A stretch of 64,000 nucleotides of DNA from Dermanyssus gallinae (GCA_003439945.1 QVRM01005406.1:82501-146500); one strand, 5' to 3'. Positions 33,901 through 45,980 are shown, numbered from the stretch's first letter. Numbers and translations: made by a program. The notes: generated by a model not told the origin, from the letters alone.

Positions 33901-35433
33901 CGTTCCTAGAATCGGCTCGTTCTTAAAATCAGCTCGTTCTTAAAACCAGCTCGTTCTTAAAACCAGCTCGTTTTTAGAACAGGTTCGTTCTTAGAACCGG
34001 CTCGTTCTTAGAACCGAGTTGTTCTTAGAACCGACTTGTTCTTGAGACCGGCTTGTTCTTAAAACCGGCTTGTTCTTAGAACTGGCTTATTCTTAGAACC
34101 GGCTTGTTCTTAGAACCGGCTTGTTCTTAGAACCGGCTAGTTCTTAGAACCGGCTTGTTCTTAGAACCGGCTTGTTCTTAGAACCGGCTTTTTCTTAGAA
34201 CAAGGTCGTTCTGAGAACCAGCTCGTTCTTAAAACCGGCTTGTTCTTAGAACCGGCTTTTTCTTAGAACCAGCTTGTTTATAGAACCAAATGGTTCTTAA
34301 TACTGTCTTGTTCTCAGAACCAGCTCGTTCATAGAACCGGCTCGTCCTAAAAACCGGCTTGTTCTTACAACCGGCTCGTTCTTAGAACCGGCTCGTTCTA
34401 AGAACCGGATCGTTTTTAGAAGCAGCTTGTTCTTAGAACCGGCTCGTTCTTAGAACCAGCTTGTTCTTAAAACTGGTTTGTTCTTAGAACCGGTTTGTTT
34501 TTAGAACCGGTTTGTTCTTAGAACGGGCTCGTTCTTAAAACCGGCTCGTTCTTAGAACCGGCTCGTTCTTAAAACCGACTTGTTCTTAAAACCAGCTCGT
34601 TCTTAAAATCGGTTTGTTCTTAGAACCGGTTTGTTCTTAGAACCGGCTTGTTCTTAAAACCGGCTTATTCTTAAAACCGGCTTATTCTTAAAACCGGCTT
34701 ATTCTTAGAACCAGCCTGTTTATAAAACCAGCTCGTTTTTAGAACCGGCTCGTTCTTAGGACTGGCCCGTACTTAAAACCAGCTCGTTCTTAGAACCGGC
34801 TTCTTCTTAGAACCAGCTTGTTCTTAGAACCAGCTCGTTCTTAGAACCAGCTCGTTCTTAGAACCGGCTTGTGCTCAGAAGCAGCTCGTTCTTCAAACCG
34901 GCTGATTCTTAAAACCGGCTCGTTCTTAGGACTGGCCCGTTCTTAGAACCGGCTCGTTCTTAGAACCGGCTCGTTCTTAGGACTGGCCCGTTCTTAGAAC
35001 CGGCTCGTTCTTAGAACCGGCTCCTTCTTAGAACCAGCTTGTTCTTAGAACCAGCTCGTTCTTAGAACCAGCTCGTTCTTAGAACCAGCTCGTTCTTAGA
35101 ACCGGCTTGTGCTCAGAAACGGCTCGTTCTTAAAACCGGCTCGTTCTTAAAACCGGCTCGTTCTTAGGACTGGTCCGTTCTTAGAACCGGCTCGTTCTTA
35201 GAACCGGCTCGTTCTTAGAACCGGCTCATTCTTAGAACTGGCTTGTTCTTAGAACCGGCTCGTTCTTAGAACCGGCTCGTTCTTAGAACCGGCTTGCTCT
35301 TAGAACCGGCTTGTTCTTAGAACCGGCTTGTTCTTAGAACCGGCTTGTTCTCAGAACCGGCTTGTTCTAAGAGCCGGCTTGTTCTAAGAGCCGGCTTGTT
35401 CTTAGAGCCGGCTTGTTCTTAGAACCGGCTTGT
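24941..35433 (+). repeat. Satellite array, 17-bp monomer, about 10.5 kb (roughly 600 units)
   Basis: The dominant monomer is CCGGCTCGTTCTTAGAA, repeated head to tail in one orientation, with variants at the CT/CAG position (CCGGCTTG, CCAGCTCG, CCGGTTTG), at the A-rich end (TTTTAAAAA, TTCTTGAAA, TTATAGAA) and 16-bp forms (ACAGGTTCGTTCTTAG). Identical units occur in runs (for example 25,850-25,990). Marked variant blocks recur across the array, so it grew both unit by unit and by duplication of longer blocks. No open frame of 60 codons exists in it because each unit carries TAG/TTAG. It is too long and regular for a gene, and no unique spacers separate the units. The right end dissolves at CTTGTTGTTTAAACATATAT near 35,433. 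A role in heterochromatin is possible but not shown by the sequence. Confidence 0.95.
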
Positions 35434-36268
35434 TGTTTAAACATATATAGACTCCCTGTAGAATTTTTTAGAGTTCTGCAACACACAAGATGAACCAGAA
35501 AGGGCCAGAGTATCACCTTGAGCAACTCTGGTTGTCAGCCTAAGTTCTCGTCGATGCAATGTGCTTAATTACAAATCGTAATGATATTAGAATGTTTGGA
35601 TAATATGCTTTTTATTAGATTACACATAGATCTTCGTATAGTAAATCATCCCACGTATTTGTCAAGGCGGTTTGTGGTTTCCTTTCCTTTTGTGGATCAG
35701 TTGGGGAAGGCTTTGGTGTACGGCGTTGTTTTAGACAGTGCTGTTAACACTGGGGTCACAACCATGCCCACGTCCGGTCCGGATGACCCCCCGATCTTCT
35801 TACAATGTATTGCTTAATAGATGTCCTCTTCAACAAAGTTGTGCCTAGTTGGGCCGACGTGATTGGTGGAGTTGTTTCGTTTAGACAGGGCAACCTGCAT
35901 TATCGGAGTTTGCGCTTGCCAACTGCTCCACCGCCGACATTGTAACTCACATGATGGAGACATGGGTGGTCCCGGGGAGTAGCGTAACCTGAATGCTCTC
36001 ATGAAAGAGAAGACACGACTAGAACAAAATCAAAGAGCTCGAATTGAAAGTCGAGAGAAGTGGCCGAGGGGGCTTCACAAAGGGCCAGCATACAACCAGG
36101 TCTTCCGCAGGGTCACCACGCACCCCCGGTTCCTGAAACAATTCAATTATATTTATTTTGTTGATTCATCATATAATTAATCACTCAGATTAATTATAAT
36201 ATACAGTTCAAGATGTTTCTTCATAATACTCTATCTTCTTCACGCTTTCGGCGAGAGAAGTAGTGCAA
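35434..36268. other. Unassigned DNA right of the satellite
   Basis: A 78-codon plus frame at 35,581-35,817 and a minus frame at 35,814-36,002 are not recognised. No repeat or RNA gene was seen. Confidence 0.5.
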
Positions 36269-36478
36269 TTATGTTTTTTCCAGCGCTGTGTATTCCATTG
36301 CATGGTACTTGGCACACCTCTGCAGGCAGAACCGGCAAGTGCACAACTCGTACTCCTCGTGAAAGGCTGCGTTTGAACATACTAGATAGTGATAACCATG
36401 CACTATGTACCTGGTGTATACGTGGCGACTGTCACATGCAGGGCCAGACCAAAGGTGCACGGCATTGAAAACGTTCAA
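36269..36478 (-). pseudogene. C-terminal fragment of a non-LTR ORF2 related to the 19.8-24.9 kb element
   Basis: The minus frame reads HVYTRYIVHGYHYLVCSNA, then FHEEYELCTCRFCLQRCAKYH. It lines up with RHLIARFAVHGFHMKIC and LCLCKLCGRQCDLYHLQRC at the end of the intact ORF2. Only about 60 residues remain, and the start is interrupted. It lies 1.5 kb from the larger related fragment at 38.0-39.1 kb, so the two may be pieces of one insertion split later or two separate copies. Confidence 0.65.
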
Positions 36479-38006
36479 ACCACCGACCTCCCGTCTGGCC
36501 TGTTCGACTTTAGCTTCTCATTCAGAAATGAAACATTCGTATGGTACTGTACGCGGCATCTTCCTGAAACAAACCTACCGAGAGATCCATGAGAGCTCGA
36601 AGTAACAGACTTCTTCCTCATGGCCTTGAAGTAGTGCCACATAAATTCGAGTCTTGAGGGGGTGGGGAGGAAGACGGGTTTTAGTGGGTATAAGTCTCAC
36701 ACTAGAAGCTGAAGATTGCTAGTCTCTGCTTGTGCATAGTGCATTTCCCAAAAACCTTTGAAAAACAGAGTGGTCTGCTGCTGCAGTAGGCTGGATAAGT
36801 GACGTAACTAATTTCTGTCAGCTATAATAGGATTTGGCGGTCGTTTTAGAAAGAGAACCCACGGCTTTGGTACACTGTCTCTTACTGTTTGTTCTCTTTG
36901 TTTTATTTCAAATTCAAGCATTTCGGCCTCCGTGTGATAATGCGGCTCATAGGGAAATAAGACCCAAAGCTCTAAGACACGTCTATCTCTGCAAAACGAC
37001 GGGGCTTTTCACAGTTGCGAAGGCACCACGCGCGACGCAGTTGCCTTGCATAGGTGAATCACCGAATCTCTGCAGAGAGAACTGCCAAACGCGTGACTAG
37101 TTGACGCTCACCCCATCTCACCAAGGCTGCGTCGTATTAGCATAGGAACAAGGAGAACTTTGCTGCGTTTACGAGTCGTAAGAATAAAAATTAAATGTTT
37201 CCGGGTTTGTGGCAAACAAATATGTTTTTAATGTGATATTCCCATGCAAAATCACCCGTCCAGCTGCATAGAAGGTCAGTGTAAATAGTCAAAGTGAACA
37301 TTATCCTTACGTAAAGTATACTAATGGTAATATGCATGTATAAATGGATTTATTGGTGGCATCTAACCTAAGTACGCTGCGCTTAGGGTGGCAAAATAAG
37401 CGGACATATGAAGATATCTAGGGTTTCCCCAATAGTCCTTGTTATAGCATGGTCGCTGAGAGAAAAATTCGTCACCCATTACATTTCACTTTAGGAGTAT
37501 TTTGTACTCACACTAGCAGCGCGATAATTAATATGTATGCAAGCAACTAAACGACAATTCAATTTGTTTTAGACCACTTTTGTGTGCTAAATGTTTGGCG
37601 AAATTGATGATTTACTGCTACCCCGTTAAGCCAACGCTCTGAAAAGGCTACATAAGATGAATGTTAGGATATACAAGTCCGCTGTAAGCCCTGATCACAG
37701 CCTACTGCCCACGCAAACAGAGAAGTCGCCGGTCTGCGCCATGATAAATCGGACCGTTGACTAATTTTTATTAATTATTACATCACCTTTTGGTATTGTT
37801 GGTTACATTACATTACACTTATTCATTAAATCTCGGAAACGGCATTCGTTTCCGTTAATCCTGGACATATATAGAATATGTTGTATATGCATCTCCGAAA
37901 GATGTCAGCGACCTAACGCCCAGATAGCTGGCGCTGACCGACATGTTTTATGATGATATTTGGTGCAGACAAGGCCGCAAAATTTGCATCAACACTCATC
38001 GGAGGG
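36479..38006. other. Unassigned intergenic DNA
   Basis: No gene recognised; an 88-codon plus frame at 36,834-37,100 matches nothing I know. Confidence 0.5.
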
Positions 38007-39060
38007 TTATGGAACCCAGTGCGGTGGCACAGTTTGTGGTGGAGCCCATGCACGGAAGTAGCGGGTGAGAACGTGTCGTTGCTCGAAGAGAGGTTCCATC
38101 CATGTATTGTCCAACATTGCCGGTGTTTTGTAGAACGCTTCTGGTACTTTCCTTATCTTCTGCTCGAAGTGCCTACGGAACTCTCGCAGTGACGCGGTGG
38201 TCGGAAGTTGGAAGCGATTTACCAGATCCTCGATGAACGGCGTGGTCCTAGACAGACTATAAGTTAGCCTGTTTTGTGCATTTCTAGGGAGGCCCAAAAC
38301 TCTCTTAAGGAACGTTGCCTTCACCGTGTCGAGAGCTTTAAGCGCTGAGCGGGCAGGTGTTCCCAAATTAATGTGATACCATAAGATGCCACCGAGGCCA
38401 CCTTCAGGTTAAACAGTATTAGAGCTGTTTTTACTGAGAGCTTCTGTGGAGCCGAGATTGAGGTCATGGCGACGACGCTGCTATTAATTCGCTGAGATAT
38501 GTGGGCCGCGAAGGATGTGCCACTTGGCCTTAGTGTAACACCCAGGTAAGTAAACTCCGAGACAAATTCTACAAAGAAGCTGAGCCTATCACTTCTCTAC
38601 AGGGGTCCCCCGGATCTGAATTTCATAGCTTTTGTCTTCGATACGTTAATCGTTAAACCATTTTGCTTGCTGTATGTCTCCAGCATCCTCAGGGACCTTT
38701 TTAAATCCATGAACACTCTACTGTATACCACTAGGTCATCGGCATACGGAGTTATGCGGACACAGGGGTAGTGGTCATTGATAAGGCCCGGAATATCACT
38801 GAGTAAAACTGAGAATAAGAGCGGGCTAAGATTATCGCTCTGGGGATAGCCGGTGGTTTGTAGGAAAGGTTGGTATTCCTGAATGCCGTCATCTAGAACG
38901 ACCGGGTTTACTTTCAGGACAGCTGCCAGTATCCCTAAAACTCGTGGGCCCACGCCCGCGGCGGCTAGCTTCTCCATGACAATATCCCTGGGGGCAGTGT
39001 CAAACGCCGCCTTGTAGTCTACAAATACAGCGTACAGTGCTTGGTGCTTGACGGTGACCG
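38007..39060 (-). pseudogene. Non-LTR reverse transcriptase, C-terminal half, broken
   Basis: The minus strand carries YAVFVDYKAAFDTAPRDIV (motif A), LQTTGYPQSDNLSPLLFSVL (motif B, with QSDN where QGDN is usual), ITPYADDLVVYSR (motif C intact) and VSKTKAMKFRSGG (D). It then continues in other frames with FTYLGVTLRPSGTSF, LFNLKVASVASYG, and KATFLKRVLGLPRNAQNRLTYSL. The order and many residues match the ORF2 of the 19.8-24.9 kb element, so this is an older relative. At least two frame changes (near 38,590 and 38,365) and a missing N-terminal part make it inactive. The region upstream of motif A is found on the opposite strand next door (39,130-39,300). Confidence 0.85.
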
Positions 39061-39129
39061 AGCGCTTCAGGTGAATTCCAGCAACCTGGTCGGCATGCTT
39101 GCTAAAGGTCACCCCCAAAAACCCGCTTT

Positions 39130-39300
39130 GTCCATCCTCTTGGCAAGGCATTGCAAAGAAAAGCTCCATCTACAAAATAATGTCATAGCTTAGCTTCTAT
39201 CTCGAAGCAAGAGGAATGATCCCTCCGGAACAACATGGATTTCGCGCGAGACATTCGACAATGACCGCATCCCAGGAGCTTTTAGACGAGGTTGACTAAT
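39130..39300 (+). pseudogene. Reverse transcriptase fragment in inverted orientation
   Basis: The plus strand encodes GIAKKSSIYKIMS, a stop, then YLEARGMIPPEQHGFRARHS and TMTASQELLDEVD before TAA at about 39,297. These correspond to the fingers region (YRGIAKKSAIYKLL, EQQHGFRRGRST) that should sit just upstream of motif A in the minus-strand fragment at 38,007-39,060. The segment therefore looks inverted relative to its neighbour. Confidence 0.7.
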
Positions 39301-39584
39301 GACAGGGCGTTCTATTCTCGAGTGAGACCGGCGCAAATTTTTACGGTACAGGTAGACGGGGTACCGGCAACGGGGAGAGCGGTTTGCGTATTTTCGCATT
39401 TCGTGCCGTGCCAGTTACAGCAGCGCGCCAACCATTATTTGAAATAGCAATATCCTGAAACAGAAGAAGGACAACCAGTCCTATAAGTCACCCATGAGGT
39501 CCCTCATCTCAACGATTATCATAGTAGAAAAGGTTCTCCGAACGCAACTATTCCACGGCACGTTGACGAAATTCAGACACCCTA

Positions 39585-39795
39585 GGTCGTGCCTCATGCA
39601 AGGGCTCTTGGTGACAACTTTATTACTTGCTTACTAGAGTGACCAGTATGTTCTGCTGGCCTGAATCCCATCGAACATATGTGGGAGACGCTGAAGTGAC
39701 AAGTTTGAGCCAGGACTCCAGCTTCAACAACACTTTCGGAATGCTATGCACAAGGAGTAGAATACAATTTCTGAGCAATCTATTGATCAGTTAAT
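39585..39795 (+). pseudogene. Tc1-like transposase C-terminal remnant
   Basis: The plus frame reads PHARALGDNFITCLLE, a stop, then GLNPIEHMWETLK, a stop, QV, a stop, ARTPASTTLSECYAQG. 'LNPIEH-W--L' is the signature around the last catalytic Asp/Glu of Tc1 transposases, though the Asp of PDLNPIE is not visible here. There are several nonsense codons and no inverted repeats. Confidence 0.7.
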
Positions 39796-41293
39796 TAGGT
39801 TGCATTAGTTAAGTTACAGTAGGCAGTTCAATCATACATTTCTTATCTTCTTAGAGCAAAACTGTCTAACTTACGATGTAGTTATTGTTCTACATATTTC
39901 ACTAATTATTTCAAAAAACAAATTTGAACGCAATATTCCGGTCGTAAATTAAGGTTGTGGGTGCGATCGCTTTTGTGGTACGACAATTGTGGATATAACA
40001 TTTCCCTAACGTCAAAATGTTGTCCCGACACTGTGACTCACACCCGTTGATGGTGTGTTAGATAGTAACGCACCATCTCTTTTTATTGAGACATCTGTGC
40101 TCCCAGATTTTGTTGTCCGATGATGGTCGATTATAATCGACTCCGGCATTCACCTTGTCTAAAATGGTAACCATGAAAACCAATTTTAGGGTGGCCGGAT
40201 TAGGTCTTGAACCCAGGACCTCCTGAATGCAAAGCAATGGCCAATTTGCCACTAAGCCACATTGCACGAAGAAACCCGTTGTTTATTGGATACATCGCTT
40301 GGGTGCTGCATAGTGCGCTGAACTACATGCAATTATGTTGACGATTGATGATCGTCAATTGATTGATTTATACCCTGTGAATGACGTTCATGAGTGATAC
40401 ATACGTGCAACAAAGACACACCTTGCTGTTGCTACAGTCATTTTACGTAAACAGTAAAATGCTCTGTCAAATACCGTCAGCGGACAACCACCGACGTGCA
40501 CACCTAACAATGAATCGCATAACAGCGAAACCAACCGTCGTTCGCTGTTTATCGTCGGCACCAGCGGCCATCCGGACCAGAGCAGTGGGCACTTCTGAAT
40601 GAATGAAAGAACGCATTTTTTTCTGTGCTGCTTTTTCTGTGTAAAATGTGTCTGAAAAGTGTACCTACGTGCTGTCGCCTCTTGCATGGTCTAATCGGAT
40701 TGGGCCGGGTAGAGCGATAGGTTAGTGAAATCGTCGCTAAATTTCACATTTGCATAGAGGCTTCGCGGTGGGAAGGTGAAAGTGCTACGACGGTAGACAA
40801 GCTGTAAACCAAGTCTGGCACTGCCAGGGCCGAAACTCTACTGCACCGGTGCTGCTATCGGCTATGTATTATCGACCGCAAACACACAATGCGTGCGTAG
40901 ACACTAAAGTCGATATTAAATCGGCTCCCCACTTACCGTTAAATCACATTTACTTTTATTATAATGATGAATTTTTATTATTATAAAGGGGTGTGTGCTT
41001 CAATTGATTCTGGTCGCATACGTATTGTTTGTAATGCACGTACGTTCGCCTGCAAGTAGAACGTTACTAAGCAAAAACAAAAACGTTACTTGTCCAATTG
41101 AATCGGTGTATTTTTGATCAGTCGAAAAAGTCAGTCGGAGTTGTTTGCCAACAAGAAGAATCGATGATGAGGTGCAAGCTATCTATCCTCATATAAACCA
41201 CCAGTAACGCACAGATCACTCACTTGCATAGCAGAAACAAACGCTCGAAGAGGCATCGCCGTGTGAGAGATTCCAAACGTCACAATATATATA
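39796..41293. other. Intergenic DNA containing a tRNA-derived SINE
   Basis: Apart from the tRNA-like segment at 40,195-40,266 and possible SINE body down to about 40,060, no feature was recognised. Confidence 0.5.
40195..40266 (-). repeat. tRNA-derived SINE head with A and B boxes
   Basis: On the minus strand TGGCTTAGTGG (A box, 40,249-40,259) is followed, at tRNA-like spacing, by GGTTCAAGACC (B box, 40,203-40,213). Between them lies CATTCAGGAGGTCCTG, the usual look of tRNA-derived SINEs. The acceptor stem does not pair, so it is not a working tRNA gene. The internal promoter could still attract RNA polymerase III. Confidence 0.6.
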
Positions 41294-42583
41294 CAGGTAG
41301 TTCAATAAGTTCTTAGAATGAACTTTTTAGAATTCGAATTTTGGCGCGCTTCCACCGCTATTAGGAACTGCAACTTTTCGACTGCTAGCACTCAAAATAT
41401 TATGGTGATTGGCCGTTGCGATTTCGTTTGATAGCTTTTCCCGTGCAACGTATCGGCGTGATTTTTAAAAATGAAGAAAAAAGAGTTTCGAGTGGTTATT
41501 AAGCATTTTTATTTCAAAGGTTGGAATGCGACCCAAGTAAAAATTGGGTTGGACGAGACGTACGGTGACTCTGCGCCATGTTTTGCCATTGTTTCCAACT
41601 GGATTAATGTGTTAAAAAGAGGTCGCAGGAGCACCGAGAATGAACTACGTCCAGGAGGCCAAAAACGGCAACTGATGAGGAAAACATAGAGAAAGTGCGA
41701 AACATCGTTGGCACAGATAAGCGAATGAACACTGAGGAGATAGCGGAGGCATTCGGGATTAGTTTAGGTAGTGTGCATTTTATCCTATACGAAAACTTGA
41801 AGATGAAAGAGCTCAGAGAAAAATGGCTGCCGCATTTGCTCAACCAAGGCCAAAAAACGCGCCTGTTTTCGCTTCACAGCGAAATTTGGCCAAGATGTCG
41901 AACAATCCGTCGGATTTTTGGCGCAGATTCATGGCCGTCGATGAAAGCTGGGTCCATCACTACACTCCCGAGACCCAAGAAGCATCTTGCACAATGGTGT
42001 GCACCTGATGAAGGACCTCCGAAGAGGGTGCGGACAACGGCATTGACCGGAAAGGTGTTGGCTACAGTTTTTCAAGACCAACGTAGAATAATGCTGGTCG
42101 ACTACCTTGAGAGCGGTAAAACGATCACAGGAGAATATTATGCAAGACTGTTGGACTGCCTTTAGCAAGAACTCATCGTGAAACGGCCCGCTTTGCAGAA
42201 GAAGGTTGTCCTGTTTCACCAGGACAATGCTCCTGCACACAAGTCCCGGCAAGCATCGGCAAAACTGGCCCAACTGAGGTTCGAACTTATTGAACAACCT
42301 TCCTATTCTCCAGACCTGGCCCCCTCTGATTATTTCCTCTTCGAACATTTGAAGAATAGTCTCGGTGGAAAGCGTTTTTTCCAGCAATGAAGAGGTTAAG
42401 GCTGCTGTCAATGCCTATTTTCAGTCTAAAGACGCGGAATTCTACTTAAGAGGTATGAAAGCTCTGAAATCTTGGTGGGAAAAGTGTATTGAGCATCTCG
42501 GGGAGTATATCGAATAAGATAAATTTAAAAACATGATTTGGAAAATTCTTGGTTTTCATTCTAAGAACTTATTGAACTACCTG
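41294..42583 (+). mobile_element. mariner DNA transposon, copy 2, full length but inactive
   Basis: The 1,290-bp element has the same terminal repeats as copy 1 (CAGGTAGTTCAATAAGTTCT and its complement) and TA duplications at 41,292-41,293 and 42,584-42,585, again in TA-rich DNA. Most of its length is nearly identical to copy 1, which points to recent activity of the family. Confidence 0.93.
41471..42517 (+). pseudogene. mariner transposase, DD34D type, broken (copy 2)
   Basis: The ATG at 41,471 gives MKKKEFRVVIKHFYFKGWN; the TAA is at 42,515. This copy keeps all three catalytic positions: VDESWVHHYTPE, LFHQDNAPAHKS and SPDLAPSDYF, with 34 residues between the second and third. Breaks are a 1-base loss near 41,655, compensating shifts near 41,860 and 41,990, a TAG at about 42,163, and one extra T in a run near 42,376. 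The TAG (DCL, stop, QELIVKRP) is also present in copy 1, so it was inherited by both. It cannot give a full transposase as it stands. Confidence 0.93.
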
Positions 42584-42599
42584 TATATATATATAAAGC

Positions 42600-45330
42600 A
42601 TATGTTTATTAAGAATACAAATGGAGCGACAATTGTCTCCTGGATATATATATATATACAGGGACAAAGAAAGAACATTCAGGAAGTTTGGCGCCAGTTA
42701 TAAGCTCTAAATCCCACAAAGATATTTCTAGTCGAAGCGCGCACGCAATTCTTAAAGTCAATACCCGCCAAACATACACTCTGGAATAATTATGCTGTGT
42801 TGCTGCTGACATACCCGAGACATTGTTCCATTTTAACTTCTGGAGATGATTAATACGGGCCTTTGCTGTCAACGGTTTCAGTGATTTCAATAAATATTGG
42901 CCCAAACGCATCAGCAAGAAGCAGCTAGCGAACAGTTGTCATCTCCAAGGGCAATGTGCTACCCTGTAAGTGAGTTGCCCTGTCCGTCAAAGAGCTAATG
43001 ACCAGAAACTTTCCGGGCGCTCGCCAAATTTTCCGAATCCTGCCCTTTCAGACTATCACACATTCCGGTCGCCCAGTTTGTTCTGCCGCGAGCAAACTCA
43101 TCTGAGTTCGCTCACACATAGAGATAATACACAATAAGCAGCAAGTATTTGATTTCAGAAAGACTTACCTCATAAAAAATATATAGTTTCTCACATATGA
43201 AGTGAAATTATGGCCAGTCTAACACGAGTCAAAGTGCAGTCCTCAGTACAATAAAAACCATCTACTAACGAAGGAAGACGGCGATACTGTCTATGCTTAG
43301 TCTCCCTGGATCGTCCCATTGATGATAATGCAGCGTAAGCTCAACCTGACTCTAAAAAAAATCCAAGATATCATCCAACACGGATTAATAATATGTCCGT
43401 TATGTTGTGCACGCATCGAAATGGCATGACGTCTGTCTCGGAAAGAAGATGGCCAACAGGGGTCAAAAAGACAATACTACGACAGGAGATCGGTCTTGAA
43501 ATCTCCGGTCCTGCTGTACCTCATTGATAAACCTCTACGTGACTACTCAAGGAAAGACAAAGATGAAAATAACATAAATGGTGTGGTTTAGATATATTTA
43601 TGATTGAAACTTAAATGAATAGGGTTTTTCTTATTAAATAAAATTCAGTATTTTGGACCCTGTTTCTCAAAATATGTGCTTTGGTCCAAAGAGTGCAATC
43701 TCTCCGCATCTATTCGATGTACTCTTTCTCGATATTGCCAGCGCATGATCTGGAGCAATCTGCATGAACACCTCCAGCCTCTGCAACCAAGACGTACATG
43801 AGTTAGCTTTGAGACCATGTTATCATAACAGGTGCACTGTTGTTTGAATGTAGACTCATGAAGACATCAGTTTGAGGTGGTTGTTTATTGTTCAATGTGT
43901 GCCGCGACGGATACAAACGCACATAAGCATACCACTGTTCTACGAATGGATAGATTTCGTAGGCAATACTGTGGCGGTTTTTTAAACCCTGTCGGTGCCG
44001 GACGCGTCCACTGGGGTTAAAAGAGGAAGCGAAGCAGGGTCAAAGAAAGACAAAGAGCAAAGTTTGTTTGGCTGCCTCTTCTACATCTTGATCTCGTTGA
44101 GCAGTCCACCTGAATGATTGGATGATTTCTAGACTTTAACTATTCACTAGAGCTTAAGCTGAGCAAGAAAGCAAACGCGTTTACTTTTTGAGCATGCTAA
44201 ACGTAATGCCAGCTGTTGCTGCTGCTGCTACTATAATTTGTGACGTGGTACAGTGCAACATCTCATCCCTCCCCCCGACCGCTCAATGCCTCGTCTCATC
44301 AGTACAAGCTTGACAGCGAATGGTTCGACTTCATCATCGCGTCGGCCACTTCAGCGACTGCCGCGTATAGATCAGCGACTCTGACTCATCCAGCCAACAA
44401 CGCATGTCAACTATTACACTTACCGACGGGGGGGGTTAATCTGCGATTTAGATGAGCCCCCTGTGCAGCTACCGGTGGGTGTTGCGGTGCCCCATTGAAG
44501 GTGCTGCAAGAGACTATCGGCTTGATTTAACTGAAGCTGAGTACTTTGGTCGTGCGTACCCGCGTGCGTAAGTTTTGCTTGAACACATAAATATGTAGAT
44601 AGATGCACATTGACGAGAAGTTGAAGGGGAAAAGACGCCTTGCCTATCGACGTGGATGCGGTGGTCAGCGTCAACAAACAACCGAGGAACTGGCGAGTTC
44701 TCAGCGATGACGACGACGACAACATTTGCTTACCGACATGTTCGGCTACGGTTTCGAATCGATGAAGTTTGTCGAAGCGGTCTCGCCAAAGCGCTGTTGC
44801 CTTTGTCAATTTGGGTGACTGACACACCAATGATTTCGGTCATCGGTTATTGCGCAACCGTAGTCGGGTCGTTTCGCAGTCTCAGCTAAGCCCTTTGAAT
44901 GGGTTCTCTACACAGGAGCCCAATAAGATCGACTGTCTATACACTTGTATTTTACTGCTTGTCTGGAAGATCGAACCCCTACTGTCATACCTTATTTATT
45001 TAAAAAATTTATTGCTTTCCAGAATGAATTGTAAAGTTATCCTAGGAGCACCAGAGAGCTAATTATCATCAAGGCTACGCGCGCCCTACGGATGTGCTCT
45101 ATCCTAGCTTCTGAAAATTTAACATTGAGCTGAAACTAACTGGGAATCCATTATACTTTCGGGAACCTACAGTTTTCAGCCGTTCAAAAATGTCCGTTCA
45201 AAAGGAAGCAGGGGTAAGTAAGAAAAGTGTAAGTAAGAAAAATACATGTATTTGAAAGATTTCTTTAATAAAAATGCAGCATTTTCTTTTCTTTAAGAAC
45301 CAAGCCTTCTACAAGCAAGTAACACTCTTA

Positions 45331-45374
<44 letters not shown>

Positions 45375-45946
45375 GCATTTTCTTTTCGTTTGTTTATACG
45401 GTAATTCCCTAATTTTTTCGCACCGCTGTTTGTTAAACTTCTCTTTTCTTTTCAAATATGCAGAATGGTAGCCGCGGGATGCCGCTATATGTTTAAACAC
45501 ATAACGTTCTCCCTAAAACGCGAAGGTCGTCGTCGTCGTGGTCTGGGCTTATCCTTCAGGATAAAAAATTCCATTACGACACTTTCTGAAACACTTTCGA
45601 CAGATCCGTTAATCGGCGGAATGTCTTCCTACTGCTGTTGGGGGCGTTTTAACAAGCTTCAGCACGAGTGGCAGTTTCTAAACGAAATTTGACATTTATT
45701 CAAGCAATGGTTTATCAAACGATCGGTACTGCTCCGTCGTCAATTACGTACACGTTTATGCGTACTTGTTTTTATATTCTTTTTTTTGTATATAGTGGGC
45801 ATATATATATAGTGCATATAGTGGGTAGACGTATGCGTTCTACTGCGACGTGGTTTTATCGCTCCCATTCTTCTGTTGCAGTAGTTCATGACGTAGTTCT
45901 GGAACACTGTTCGAGTATTTGAATTGTAAATGTTTCAGCTTTACGC

Positions 45947-45980
<34 letters not shown>

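Noticed and set aside
24941..35433. CRISPR-like array
   Set aside because: Short repeats are present, but there are no unique spacers: the 17-bp units abut each other, and the genome is eukaryotic.
24941..35433. CENP-B box in the satellite
   Set aside because: Compared the NTTCGNNNNANNCGGGN core with the units on both strands; no common unit has both TTCG and CGGG at the right spacing.
24941..35433. Heat-shock elements in the satellite
   Set aside because: HSEs need TTCNNGAA spacing; the units have three bases between TTC and GAA.
43300..43560. Possible Tc1 transposase N-terminus on the plus strand
   Set aside because: Only vague resemblance in scattered frames, with no GRP/HTH motif visible.
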